A stretch of 20,225 bases of DNA, from positions 1-20,225 of the IMG/VR virus record IMGVR_UViG_3300028027_000298; one strand, written 5' to 3'. The position numbers were made by a program, and so were the translations under genes. The DNA is from a virus. The notes below the pieces were generated by a model. That model was not told the origin of the DNA, made no database searches, and worked only from the letters and a program-made list of their open reading frames with translations. Of this stretch, positions 1 to 6,722 are shown piece by piece. The first letter of the stretch is position 1. The number at the start of each line of letters is the position of its first letter.

Positions 1-267
1 ATTAAATTCTAATAATTTATCTGCCATTTTAATATTAGGTTTTATTGAATCCCATTTATAATATTTTAATGAGTTCTTATTACTTCCTGTTGCAGTCATT
101 GATACTAATTTACATTTTACAATAGTAGCGCAATTATAAGGGGTTAGATGATGCTTTTTACATAATGAATTTAAACTTACATAAGTTTCTTTTTCATTTG
201 TTAAGCTATAAACTTCATTTAAAAAATTTAAAGTTCTTCTATTAGGTGGTTGTAGTATCGTTCTCAT
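1..267 (-). CDS. Hypothetical protein, 3' end beyond window
   Basis: Open frame of 89 codons from an ATG at 267 to the left edge with no stop, so the C-terminus is missing. The start overlaps the stop of the upstream 171-residue gene as ATGA (264-267), which supports both the start and translational coupling. The visible protein is basic and mostly helical. Residues about 30-60 (YVSLNSLCKKHHLT onward) could form a helix-turn-helix, followed by a short beta-like stretch ending LKYYKW. I do not recognise a family. A small DNA-binding accessory protein of the replication operon is possible but only a guess from shape and position. Confidence 0.7.
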   Translation of the reverse strand, partial: MRTILQPPNRRTLNFLNEVYSLTNEKETYVSLNSLCKKHHLTPYNCATIVKCKLVSMTATGSNKNSLKYYKWDSIKPNIKMADKLLEFN

Positions 268-779
268 TTTTCTAATAATTTTTGTACCGCTTCAGATACG
301 TTATACTTCGTTTTTACTTGTTCTATTGTATAGTTACCACCTTGTAATGCTTTCTTAACTGCATCAAAGTTTGGTGTGTTAGGTTCTAAGTTAGGAAGTA
401 ACTTGAATCCTTTTACTCGAATACCTCCAACTACTTTACCCATCATTCTAATTGTCTCATCAAATTGTAACTCTACTTTAGTGCCAATCCAGTTACCTAT
501 GTTCCGTGAATCCAAAAGTGATAATCCTTTCTCTAGTACCAAGTTGTTAGCTATCATTTTACGATTAGAACTATTACAAACCATGTCCATAACATCTTCT
601 TCAAACTCCAGAAAGTAACCATCCGTTCTATTCCCTGATACATCTACACCCTTAGAGTAGTATGCATCTTTGATTGTAAGTACGCACTTCCCTTTCTCTG
701 CTGTAATTATTGCCACATCTACACCAGCAAGGTGCGAATGTTTACGATATTTCATCGCGTCTATATTATGCTCTTTCAT
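264..779 (-). CDS. Conserved phage hypothetical protein, OB-fold-like
   Basis: 171 residues. The N-terminus (DAMKYRKHSHLAGVD) followed by an LTIKDAYY strand and a later NWIGTKVELQFDE segment matches the layout of a phage protein type often found near recombination and replication genes. In those, a bound 'K.R...HL...D' start leads into a beta-rich domain with a WIGK(R)-type strand. Residues about 130-171 form a helical tail (NYTIEQVKTKYNVSEAVQKLLEK) that looks like a small helix-turn-helix or UBA-like end. A single-strand DNA-binding or recombination-accessory role is plausible from context but unproven. The start overlaps the previous gene by 14 nt and the stop forms ATGA with the next gene. 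Confidence 0.85.
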   Translation of the reverse strand: MKEHNIDAMKYRKHSHLAGVDVAIITAEKGKCVLTIKDAYYSKGVDVSGNRTDGYFLEFEEDVMDMVCNSSNRKMIANNLVLEKGLSLLDSRNIGNWIGTKVELQFDETIRMMGKVVGGIRVKGFKLLPNLEPNTPNFDAVKKALQGGNYTIEQVKTKYNVSEAVQKLLEK

Positions 780-972
780 TATCTTTGTTTTTAAGTATTA
801 TTTCTATTAAATCTGGTTCACTAAATTCCCACATTAAGTACTGTAAGATGTCCATTGCTAGGGTGACTTGTTGTGGCTTGGTGTTTACCTCCTCCCCTAA
901 AATGTAACCTAGCCTTTTTATTTGCTTTAGGTTAATTTCGTGTTTCTCACTTAAATCTGCGACTATCTTCAT
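766..972 (-). CDS. Hypothetical 68-residue protein
   Basis: Small acidic, helical protein with no family I recognise. Residues 1-30 (SEKHEINLKQIKRLGYILGEE) could form a short helix-turn-helix; the rest is amphipathic helix. The start forms an ATGA overlap with the stop of the 50-residue gene (969-972) and the 3' end overlaps the 171-residue gene by 14 nt. This tight packing is the main evidence that it is translated. Probable member of the small accessory gene cluster at the end of the replication operon. Confidence 0.65.
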   Translation of the reverse strand: MKIVADLSEKHEINLKQIKRLGYILGEEVNTKPQQVTLAMDILQYLMWEFSEPDLIEIILKNKDNERA

Positions 973-1121
973 AATCTAATTAATTTTAAAACGTTTAACT
1001 TCTCTTGGATTATCTGTGTAAGGCTTGGATATTTCTCCAATGCCTTTGTGTACATGAGTTCCATTTCTTGGATGGTTAGCATTAACTCATCGTACTTTTT
1101 TGCTTTCTCTTCAGTTGTCAT
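969..1121 (-). CDS. Hypothetical 50-residue coiled-coil-like protein
   Basis: Translating the minus strand from 1121 gives 50 residues (starting MTTEEKAKKYDELMLTIQEM) and a TGA stop. The start forms ATGA with the stop of the upstream 68-residue gene (1118-1121) and its stop forms ATGA with the start of the downstream 68-residue gene (969-972). It thus fills exactly what would otherwise be a 145-nt gap, which is the main support for it being real. The sequence is almost entirely charged helix and may form a coiled coil. No known family. Confidence 0.65.
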   Translation of the reverse strand: MTTEEKAKKYDELMLTIQEMELMYTKALEKYPSLTQIIQEKLNVLKLIRL

Positions 1122-1324
1122 TGTATATGTGCTTTTAAAAGTGATATTACTAATTGTTGTCCTTTAACGAAATCGCTATCGACATTCATTCCGTTGATGA
1201 TTCTATCGAAATCGTTAATTAATCTTTCTAGGCTTTCTAGTTTTAATTTGTCTTTCACTAATTTGCTTTCTCCTGTCGCGAAATTAGTTTCAAACTTTTC
1301 TTTTAAATAAGGTGATACGCTCAT
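1118..1324 (-). CDS. Hypothetical 68-residue protein
   Basis: Helical, charged protein beginning MSVSPYLKEKFETNFATGES. No domain recognised. It is the first gene after a short non-coding gap (1325-1380) holding a consensus -7 promoter element, so it may head a separate small transcript as well as being read from the upstream operon. The stop overlaps the next start as ATGA. Confidence 0.65.
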   Translation of the reverse strand: MSVSPYLKEKFETNFATGESKLVKDKLKLESLERLINDFDRIINGMNVDSDFVKGQQLVISLLKAHIQ

Positions 1325-1352
1325 AATTCAAATATTAAATTGTTTATATATG

Positions 1353-1360
1353 CAAATATA
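1353..1360 (-). promoter_or_regulatory. Bacteroidota -7 element TATATTTG
   Basis: On the minus strand, bases 1360 to 1353 read TATATTTG, an exact match to the Bacteroidota -7 consensus TAnnTTTG. It lies in the 56-nt gap between the VRR-NUC gene and a run of four small genes, about 28 nt before the start at 1324. There is no exact TTG at the expected -33 distance, so the element is incomplete and may be weak or fortuitous in such AT-rich DNA. Confidence 0.4.
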
Positions 1361-1380
1361 ACTATTTTATTATAATATAA

Positions 1381-1653
1381 TCACATTTCTATAATTATTT
1401 TTTGAAATTCTTTTAAGTCTCGGATAAGATAGTATTTAAAACCTTGCTTAATTAATTCACTTTCAACGTATTCTTGTAGTTTTGATTGCTTACCAATAGC
1501 TGTTTTAAATTCAACAAAAAATGTTTTACCATCCTTAAAAAACGTTGCGTCAGGGAATCCATTAACATTACATCGTATAACTTTAAGCACAAACCACCCT
1601 TGTTTTTTAGCGTGGTTTATGCAGCTTGCTTGTATCTTACTTTCTGAAGTCAT
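1381..1653 (-). CDS. VRR-NUC domain nuclease
   Basis: 90 residues, the usual size of stand-alone phage VRR-NUC proteins, which belong to the PD-(D/E)xK nuclease superfamily. Visible signature: Glu4 in the first helix, GFPD at 32-35, FVEFK at 46-50 (the ExK metal-binding pair) and GKQSKLQ at 54-60. The family is thought to cut branched or structured DNA. Pairing with a SNF2-type helicase directly upstream (17-nt overlap) is a common phage arrangement, so the two probably act together in replication, recombination or junction processing. Confidence 0.9.
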   Translation of the reverse strand: MTSESKIQASCINHAKKQGWFVLKVIRCNVNGFPDATFFKDGKTFFVEFKTAIGKQSKLQEYVESELIKQGFKYYLIRDLKEFQKIIIEM

Positions 1654-2863
1654 TTTTAAATACGTTTAGTGTGTAGTTCTTTTTACTCATTACAGCTTTA
1701 TATATCTTATCTTCTATACCATTCTTAGCAAAGAACCAATATACATTGTTCTCTAATCTATCCATAGTTGTTAACCTGTCACGACTTTGCCAATAAGACA
1801 CTGCACTAAAATCTATATTGTAATACACCAATGAAGATGCACGGCTTAAATTAACACCCTCGCGACCTGATACGATTTGATACGCAATCGATTTGGTTGT
1901 TGTGTTGAACTCATCCAGGTCTGTTGTTAGTGTATCACCAAATATAAACTCCAATGCGTCTAATTCAGCTTTAAACTTGTAGAATATTGCAATTTGTCTA
2001 GTCTTAAACATTGTATAGATACGTATTGCTTTAGAATAATCTAGTACAGCAGTATTCCCTGACTCAAACTTAATAGTGCCCGAATACAATTGATGTAATT
2101 TACTCATTAATTTAACCGAAGTATCGCCTAGTATTACTTCATGCTTACCTTGTACGATTAAATCTTTCTCTAATCGTTTAATTAGTGCGTATGTTGATTC
2201 TTTCATGTCAACGTATATTATCTTCTCGTTGATTGTTGAACTGAAACCAGCTTCTTTTTGTGTGTATGTTATCATATAAGGTTTAATTACTGCTTCTATT
2301 AGTTCTTTCTTTGCATCTTTATAGTCTTTAATCATTCCGTATCCTAAATGCTTTGTAGTTACGTTTACAAAAGTAGATGCCCACTTGTAAAAAGATGGGT
2401 ATTGATGGAATGGAGTGTGCTTACTAATCCAGAATTGATGGTATATTTGAGAATACGACTCAGGATGCGGTGTTCCACTTAAGAATATTAAAGGTAAATG
2501 TGAGTATCGTTGTTTAAATTCTTTTGCACCTTTACTTGGCTTTGGGAAACTTCCGTATTTGTGATTCTCGTCGCTTATAATAACATCAAATTGTCCAACT
2601 ACCTTATGTATTGATTCTGTATTTATAACTGCTAAATCAAAAGAAAACGGCATACTTGCATAATCCGACTCTATAGATGACATAGCTTTCTTTTTAGTAA
2701 CGAATAGAACTGACTTAGCACCATATAACTCACATACATTTAAAGCAGTCAAAGTTTTGCCTAATCTTACTTCCATCGCTAAGTACACTATCTTCTTATC
2801 TCGTAGTATCTCAACCGCTTTCTTGGATAAATCTAGTTGGTACGAACGTAATTCTTTTTTCAT
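1637..2863 (-). CDS. SNF2/SF2-type DEAD-like helicase
   Basis: 408 residues covering a complete two-lobe SF2 helicase core. Walker A is MEVRLGKT at about 30-37, the DExH box is DENH at 98-101, motif III is SGTP at 129-132, and the C-terminal lobe carries VSGREGVNLS then a WQSRDR motif VI with the arginine finger. The compact size and the RLGKT form of Walker A are typical of phage SNF2-like helicases that sit next to VRR-NUC nucleases. Likely ATP-driven remodelling of DNA or DNA-protein complexes in replication or recombination. The start (MKKELRSYQL, a normal Q-motif beginning) overlaps the end of the upstream small gene by 53 nt. Confidence 0.9.
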   Translation of the reverse strand: MKKELRSYQLDLSKKAVEILRDKKIVYLAMEVRLGKTLTALNVCELYGAKSVLFVTKKKAMSSIESDYASMPFSFDLAVINTESIHKVVGQFDVIISDENHKYGSFPKPSKGAKEFKQRYSHLPLIFLSGTPHPESYSQIYHQFWISKHTPFHQYPSFYKWASTFVNVTTKHLGYGMIKDYKDAKKELIEAVIKPYMITYTQKEAGFSSTINEKIIYVDMKESTYALIKRLEKDLIVQGKHEVILGDTSVKLMSKLHQLYSGTIKFESGNTAVLDYSKAIRIYTMFKTRQIAIFYKFKAELDALEFIFGDTLTTDLDEFNTTTKSIAYQIVSGREGVNLSRASSLVYYNIDFSAVSYWQSRDRLTTMDRLENNVYWFFAKNGIEDKIYKAVMSKKNYTLNVFKNDFRK

Positions 2864-3038
2864 ACTTCTTAATTAATAATTTAACGTGTCTTTTAATGTG
2901 TTCTAAATCTTTTAGTACATAGTTTAGTTTACCTATTGATTCCAATCGTTCAGGAAACTTATCTATTATCTCGTACATTGAATTTCTTAGCTTTTCAATT
3001 TCTGCATCTAATATAATATTGCTCAACTTCGCATCCAT
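2811..3038 (-). CDS. Small helical protein, paralogue of its upstream neighbour
   Basis: 75 residues, mostly helix. Residues about 13-55 align with the preceding gene product through a shared pattern: RNS, then an Ile, then DK.P.R and Ile at the same spacing (RNSMYEIIDKFPERLESI here, RNSIEWIGDKHPNRIDLI there). The two adjacent genes therefore look like a tandem duplication. The 5' end overlaps the upstream gene by 16 nt and the 3' end runs 53 nt into the helicase gene. Function unknown; position suggests a replication accessory protein. Confidence 0.65.
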   Translation of the reverse strand: MDAKLSNIILDAEIEKLRNSMYEIIDKFPERLESIGKLNYVLKDLEHIKRHVKLLIKKYEKRITFVPTRFIQESG

Positions 3039-3232
3039 TCTATTGCTTCTATTTTAGTGTCCAAAACTATTACATCCTTTCTAACTATATTTAATCGAAC
3101 TATCGAATCTTCTAAACTATTGATTAAATCTATTCTATTTGGATGCTTGTCCCCTATCCATTCGATTGAATTTCTATACTTAGCTATTATAGAGTCTATC
3201 TTCTTAATTGCTATAATACTATCTATTGTCAT
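3023..3232 (-). CDS. Small helical protein, paralogue of its downstream neighbour
   Basis: 69 residues if started at the ATG at 3232, which overlaps the stop of the SF3 helicase gene as ATGA. An ATG 27 nt further upstream is possible but would overlap the helicase more. The protein is helical and shares the RNS...I.DK.P.R...I pattern with the 75-residue protein encoded next. No known family recognised. Confidence 0.65.
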   Translation of the reverse strand: MTIDSIIAIKKIDSIIAKYRNSIEWIGDKHPNRIDLINSLEDSIVRLNIVRKDVIVLDTKIEAIEWMRS

Positions 3233-4665
3233 AATCCTTGTAATTGTGGTGAATCCCAAATATCCTTTTGCTCTTCATTATTATAGCTTTTAGTAGCTTC
3301 AAACATAATCTTTGTTATACCTCCAGCAGTTGTTGTATGATATTTAACTCCGTAGTGTTTAGCATACGATTTTAAACCAATAGTTAAACTATTTTGTTTA
3401 TACCACTTTCTTAATTCAGGATAAGCGTTTAAAAAGTTATCATAGATGGTTTTTACATTTACCCATTCGTTGTTTGGAATGGAAGGTATAAAGGTATGTA
3501 ATTCTGCGCTTATTTTATCTATTAGCTTTCTAATTTCTAAATTCTTTGTATTACTACGAACCAATCCATTATTCAAATATTTGCGCAAACATTCCATCAT
3601 GTAATTATCAAACCTTGCCCACTCTTCATTATCCCAATCATTAAATAATTTGTTTTTAAAGAACATTTCTGGTGTATAATCTGCATTAAAGAATGTGGAC
3701 ATCTCAACCTCAAACTTCCTAGCTTCATGACTTCCACCATCACCTTTAATAGTGTAGTTAGTTGTAATTATAATCTTTGGACTTTCCTCAACACTCAAAC
3801 GTATAGCATCCTTACCTTTATACTCTATACATATACCCTCTGTAATTACACTAAATAATGATTCAAAATTGAAGTTACGTTCTACATCGTCAAATACTAA
3901 AATTTGGCAGTCAGTAGATACGTTTTGATAAGGGAATGATTTATTAAAAGTAAATGTTTTGCCATCTAAAGACTGCACGTTTTTAATCTGTTTAAGTGCA
4001 TTCCAAATTAATCCTTTACCACTTCTACCATTTGGATTGTCGCTTATCATTTCATCGTTAAATATGATAGCTCTATTGTTAGAATTAGTCTTATATGAAT
4101 GAAGTAAGTAACCTAAAACAGACTGTAAAGTATTATATCTTTCAACATCTTCACCACTTACTTTCCATACAAATGTTCTAAATTGTGATTGGTGATGGTC
4201 TGCTTCGATAAAATCTCTGTTAATTACTTGTTTCTTCCAAATAGAAATATTTACATCTTTATAATCTATAATTTTACGCTCATCTTTTGTAATATTTACG
4301 ATACAATTATTATAAAAAAAGTAAGCATTATCTTTATCGTCCTTCATTACTTGAATCTCTTTAGTAGAAATCATAGAAAGAAAGTCACGTTTAAAGTATT
4401 TAAGATTACCAGACATTAAGTTATAAACTCCGATACCTAAATCATTTTGTTCTATGTGAGTAAGTATAAAGTCCTTTAAATCTGTTTCGTCTTTAATCTC
4501 TAAAAATATACCATTCTTTTTTATGATATTAAACGTGCTATTCGAGTTTGGTTTGTTCTTAAAATAATCGTATTTCTCTAAAAACTTCTTAAATAAATAG
4601 TTATTAAGGTCTATCTTACCATTCTGATTAACCGACCAAAACGGCATTAAATTATTATCGTTCAT
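3229..4665 (-). CDS. SF3 replicative helicase (D5/DUF5906-like)
   Basis: 478 residues. The ATPase core has Walker A in NPNGRSGKG (about 210-218), Walker B with paired Asp in ILVFDDV (255-261), motif C as KIIITTNY (297-304) and a conserved basic stretch SHEARKFE (312-319) that would supply the arginine finger. This is the superfamily 3 pattern of phage and plasmid primase-helicases. About 190 residues precede the core; I see no convincing catalytic primase motif there, so a separate primase may be encoded elsewhere. Probable role: hexameric unwinding at the phage replication fork. The start overlaps the MazG stop as ATGA. Confidence 0.88.
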   Translation of the reverse strand: MNDNNLMPFWSVNQNGKIDLNNYLFKKFLEKYDYFKNKPNSNSTFNIIKKNGIFLEIKDETDLKDFILTHIEQNDLGIGVYNLMSGNLKYFKRDFLSMISTKEIQVMKDDKDNAYFFYNNCIVNITKDERKIIDYKDVNISIWKKQVINRDFIEADHHQSQFRTFVWKVSGEDVERYNTLQSVLGYLLHSYKTNSNNRAIIFNDEMISDNPNGRSGKGLIWNALKQIKNVQSLDGKTFTFNKSFPYQNVSTDCQILVFDDVERNFNFESLFSVITEGICIEYKGKDAIRLSVEESPKIIITTNYTIKGDGGSHEARKFEVEMSTFFNADYTPEMFFKNKLFNDWDNEEWARFDNYMMECLRKYLNNGLVRSNTKNLEIRKLIDKISAELHTFIPSIPNNEWVNVKTIYDNFLNAYPELRKWYKQNSLTIGLKSYAKHYGVKYHTTTAGGITKIMFEATKSYNNEEQKDIWDSPQLQGL

Positions 4666-4964
4666 ATATTTTTAACAAAAGATCCGTTAACCATTTTACC
4701 TGTTCTTTTAGCTATTACATCGTAAGCTGAATTTATACAGTCTTCTAGGTTGTAACCGCCTAATTTAGCTAAGTTAACTAATACTACTACACAATCACCT
4801 AAAGCATCTATAAACTCTTCTTTATCATCTTTAATTATAGCTTTAGCCAACTCACCTGCTTCTTCTTGTAGTTTAACATACTGAGTTTTTACATCACCTT
4901 TTGCAAATATACCTTTTGCTTTTGCCCAATCTCTTATTGGTTCAAATTCATTTGTCATTTTCAT
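4662..4964 (-). CDS. MazG-like nucleotide pyrophosphohydrolase
   Basis: 100 residues, an all-alpha MazG-type NTP pyrophosphatase. The metal-binding signature is complete: EEAGE at 34-38, then ExxD at 50-53 and Asp57 in EFIDALGD. Family members hydrolyse NTPs or dNTPs to the monophosphate and pyrophosphate; the specific substrate cannot be read from the sequence. It follows the thymidylate-synthase homologue by 11 nt and overlaps the helicase start. In this setting it could remove dCTP and supply dCMP, as the dCTPase gp56 does in T4, or act more generally on damaged or competing nucleotides. Confidence 0.88.
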   Translation of the reverse strand: MKMTNEFEPIRDWAKAKGIFAKGDVKTQYVKLQEEAGELAKAIIKDDKEEFIDALGDCVVVLVNLAKLGGYNLEDCINSAYDVIAKRTGKMVNGSFVKNI

Positions 4965-4975
4965 AATTCTAAATT

Positions 4976-5755
4976 TTATTTTTTTATGTTAACTTTTAAT
5001 CTTGAGTGGTACTCATAACTATCTATAGCAATACCGTCTGCTTTATAAATAGATAGTGCTGGAATATTTAAAACCTTTGGTAAATTAAACTTTAATCTAT
5101 TTGCATATACAGATGCAGTTCCTATATGTTCTTCATAAATATGTCCATTTGCTGCATTTATTATAATTTCTCTAGGTGTTAAATCATGCTCTTTACAAAA
5201 AGAAACTAGCAGTGTTGCATACATAGCCATATCGTAGGGTAGTCCTATAAATAAATCTAAAGATCGCATACTTACAACAATATCTGCTATATTATTCTCT
5301 AATACAAATTGGAAAGCATAATGACAAGGAGGCAGAGCCATTTTACTTAAATCAGATGGATTCCACATGCTAACTAATAAACGCCTACTATTCCTAGTTT
5401 TTTTAAACTCTTCAGAAAGCTGGGCTAATTGATTTACTCCCGCAAAATTTAAAAGCTGGTGACCATATACAGGTCCTAAATCACCATTCTCATCGGCCCA
5501 TTGATCCCATATTTTTACTCCACGATCATTTAACCATTTAACATTAGTAAATCCATTTAACATCCATTCAAGTTCCGTAAAAACAGAACTAGGAAATATT
5601 TGTTTTCCGGTTACAATAGGAAAGCCTTCGCTTAAATTAGCTCTTATTTGAACAGCTGTTAATTGTCTTACACTTCCATTTCTGCCTATTAATCTTGTTC
5701 CCTTTTTACAACAGTTTTTAATTATAATACTGTATTCTTTTTCAAAATTATTCAT
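4976..5755 (-). CDS. Thymidylate synthase family; likely dCMP (hydroxy)methylase
   Basis: 259 residues, close to the 264 of E. coli ThyA and collinear with it. Conserved: IWDQWADENGDLGPVYG (82-98), SRR (123-125), catalytic Cys144 in LPPCH, RSLD (164-167), HIY (205-207). Relative to the catalytic Cys the spacings to Arg, His and Tyr equal those of E. coli (20, 61, 63). The residue 31 after the Cys is Asp175 (GLPYD), whereas thymidylate synthases have Asn177 (GLPFN). That Asn selects dUMP; Asn-to-Asp mutants of thymidylate synthase methylate dCMP, and T4 dCMP hydroxymethylase has Asp there. The C-terminus ends IKK instead of the usual APVA(I/V) tail. I infer dCMP methylase or hydroxymethylase activity; automated tools will call it thyA. 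Confidence 0.85.
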   Translation of the reverse strand: MNNFEKEYSIIIKNCCKKGTRLIGRNGSVRQLTAVQIRANLSEGFPIVTGKQIFPSSVFTELEWMLNGFTNVKWLNDRGVKIWDQWADENGDLGPVYGHQLLNFAGVNQLAQLSEEFKKTRNSRRLLVSMWNPSDLSKMALPPCHYAFQFVLENNIADIVVSMRSLDLFIGLPYDMAMYATLLVSFCKEHDLTPREIIINAANGHIYEEHIGTASVYANRLKFNLPKVLNIPALSIYKADGIAIDSYEYHSRLKVNIKK

Positions 5756-5758
5756 AAT

Positions 5759-6019
5759 TTATTTATTTAAGTAATCATTTAAAGATCCAACATAAGCTAC
5801 AAGATCTAGTAGGTTATCCTCTTTGTGTAAGTTTGATTGTCTAGCTAACTTTAAAGCTATTAGTACATTGTAACAATCATTAACATCTAAAAGCTTGTTA
5901 GACATAATTGAGGCTAGTTTGCTGGTGCGTTCCATACTTTCATGGAAATCTCCATATTGTCTCTCTTTTTCTTCAGATCTAAAATTAACAATTTCATTTG
6001 CTTTTTCTAAAATATTCAT
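5759..6019 (-). CDS. DUF6378-like phage protein
   Basis: 86 residues, helical. The pattern EKERQYGDFHESMERT (about 17-32) followed by LIALKLARQS and KEDNLLDLVAYV matches phage proteins of the DUF6378 type, which carry RQYGD...N/E and KxxR...KEDNxxDxxxY signatures. The function is not known. The acidic KEDN.LD motif is reminiscent of the helical metal-binding nucleotide hydrolases, and its place directly before the thymidylate-synthase homologue and MazG fits a role in nucleotide metabolism, but that is inference. It lies 3 nt before the next start. Confidence 0.75.
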   Translation of the reverse strand: MNILEKANEIVNFRSEEKERQYGDFHESMERTSKLASIMSNKLLDVNDCYNVLIALKLARQSNLHKEDNLLDLVAYVGSLNDYLNK

Positions 6020-6021
6020 AA

Positions 6022-6492
6022 TTAATTTGTGTGTTTAATGCAGTTAAAATTGTTTCTTATTTTTTTTGCTTGGAAAGCATATACAACAGTCTCACTTATT
6101 CCACATCTAATCCCATTAATTAGCTTGCTTTCAAAGTTTACTAGTTGTTCTTCTGTTAAAATAATTTGTACATAGTTGTAATATATACCATCGTATTCAG
6201 ACATAGATAAACTTGTATTGCTACCTTGTAAAACATATCCATCGTCAAATTTAATATAAACAGTTTGTCCTTTATCTACTATTTGTGGTTTGTAACAATT
6301 GATTTTAAGTAATAACATTGTATATCCACTGTTTTTATAAATTTGATAACTTCCAACTAATAACTTTGTAAAGCTAGTTTGTATAGTTCTATCCCCAGTG
6401 TATTCATCTACAACTGTTTTCACATCGCATTCTTGAGCAAATGTTAAACCTAAAGTTAAAACTGCTGCTACTGTTAAAATAATTTTCTTCAT
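6022..6492 (-). CDS. Secreted protein with signal peptide, function unknown
   Basis: 156 residues from the ATG at 6492. The N-terminus MKKIILTVAAVLTLGLTFAQ is a classic signal peptide with likely cleavage after Ala19. An in-frame ATG at 6531 would add 13 residues but overlaps the structured leader RNA and spoils the signal peptide, so the later start is preferred; it is preceded by a long A/U-rich stretch typical of flavobacterial translation starts. The mature part is beta-rich with several Cys (positions 22, about 66, and near the C-terminus). No domain recognised. As the first gene of the early operon, an exported protein might alter the host envelope, for example superinfection exclusion, but nothing proves this. 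Confidence 0.75.
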   Translation of the reverse strand: MKKIILTVAAVLTLGLTFAQECDVKTVVDEYTGDRTIQTSFTKLLVGSYQIYKNSGYTMLLLKINCYKPQIVDKGQTVYIKFDDGYVLQGSNTSLSMSEYDGIYYNYVQIILTEEQLVNFESKLINGIRCGISETVVYAFQAKKIRNNFNCIKHTN

Positions 6493-6521
6493 AATAAATA
6501 AAATAAATAATAAATAAAAAT

Positions 6522-6606
6522 GCCTCTCCAAAAAGCAAGGTCGGAATTTTACTAATTGAAGAGGCTAAAGTCTTATAGTGTTTTATATGGTTTCCGACCT
6601 AACACT
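6522..6606 (-). promoter_or_regulatory. Structured leader RNA with kissing-loop potential
   Basis: Seen on the minus strand. Hairpin A pairs AGTGTT (6606-6601) with AACACT (6582-6577). Hairpin B pairs GCCTCTTCAA (6565-6556) with TTGGAGAGGC (6531-6522): 10 bp with one G-U that would be C-A on the plus strand, so the fold belongs to the minus strand. The loop of A contains AGGTCGGAA (6600-6592) and the loop of B contains its perfect complement TTCCGACCT (6546-6538), giving a 9-bp loop-loop helix or pseudoknot. A putative promoter ends just upstream, so the transcript would begin near hairpin A. Hairpin B ends 29 nt before the start codon at 6492. Likely a regulatory 5' leader; the family is unknown to me. 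Confidence 0.6.
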
Positions 6607-6609
6607 TTG

Positions 6610-6639
6610 CTAAGTTACTACATTATTTTATATATACAA
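6610..6639 (-). promoter_or_regulatory. Putative promoter of the nucleotide/replication operon
   Basis: On the minus strand TTG (6639-6637), 19 nt, then TAACTTAG (6617-6610). This fits the Bacteroidota TTG-N19-TAnnTTTG pattern with one mismatch in the -7 element. Transcription would start about 5 to 7 nt further on, at or just before hairpin A of the leader RNA. Position at the head of a ten-gene collinear run supports it. Confidence 0.5.
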
Positions 6640-6690
6640 TACTTTTATTAAAAAATATTGCTATTTATATTGATTCTAAATAAAAAGTAT

Positions 6691-6722
6691 AAAATGTATA
6701 AAGTTTTGTAAAAATGTATAAA
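6691..6722. repeat. 12-bp direct repeat, 20-bp period
   Basis: AAAATGTATAAA occurs at 6691-6702 and 6711-6722, exactly 20 bp apart, about two helical turns. Such spacing suits protein binding on one face of the DNA (iterons or operator). The low complexity of the region means chance is not excluded. Confidence 0.5.

Noticed and set aside
3023-3259. 78-residue version of the first small paralogue
   Set aside because: The ATG at 3232 forms the ATGA overlap typical of this operon; the earlier ATG would only extend into the helicase gene.
6022-6531. 169-residue version of the secreted protein
   Set aside because: The upstream ATG lies inside the structured leader and would put 13 residues before a perfect signal peptide.
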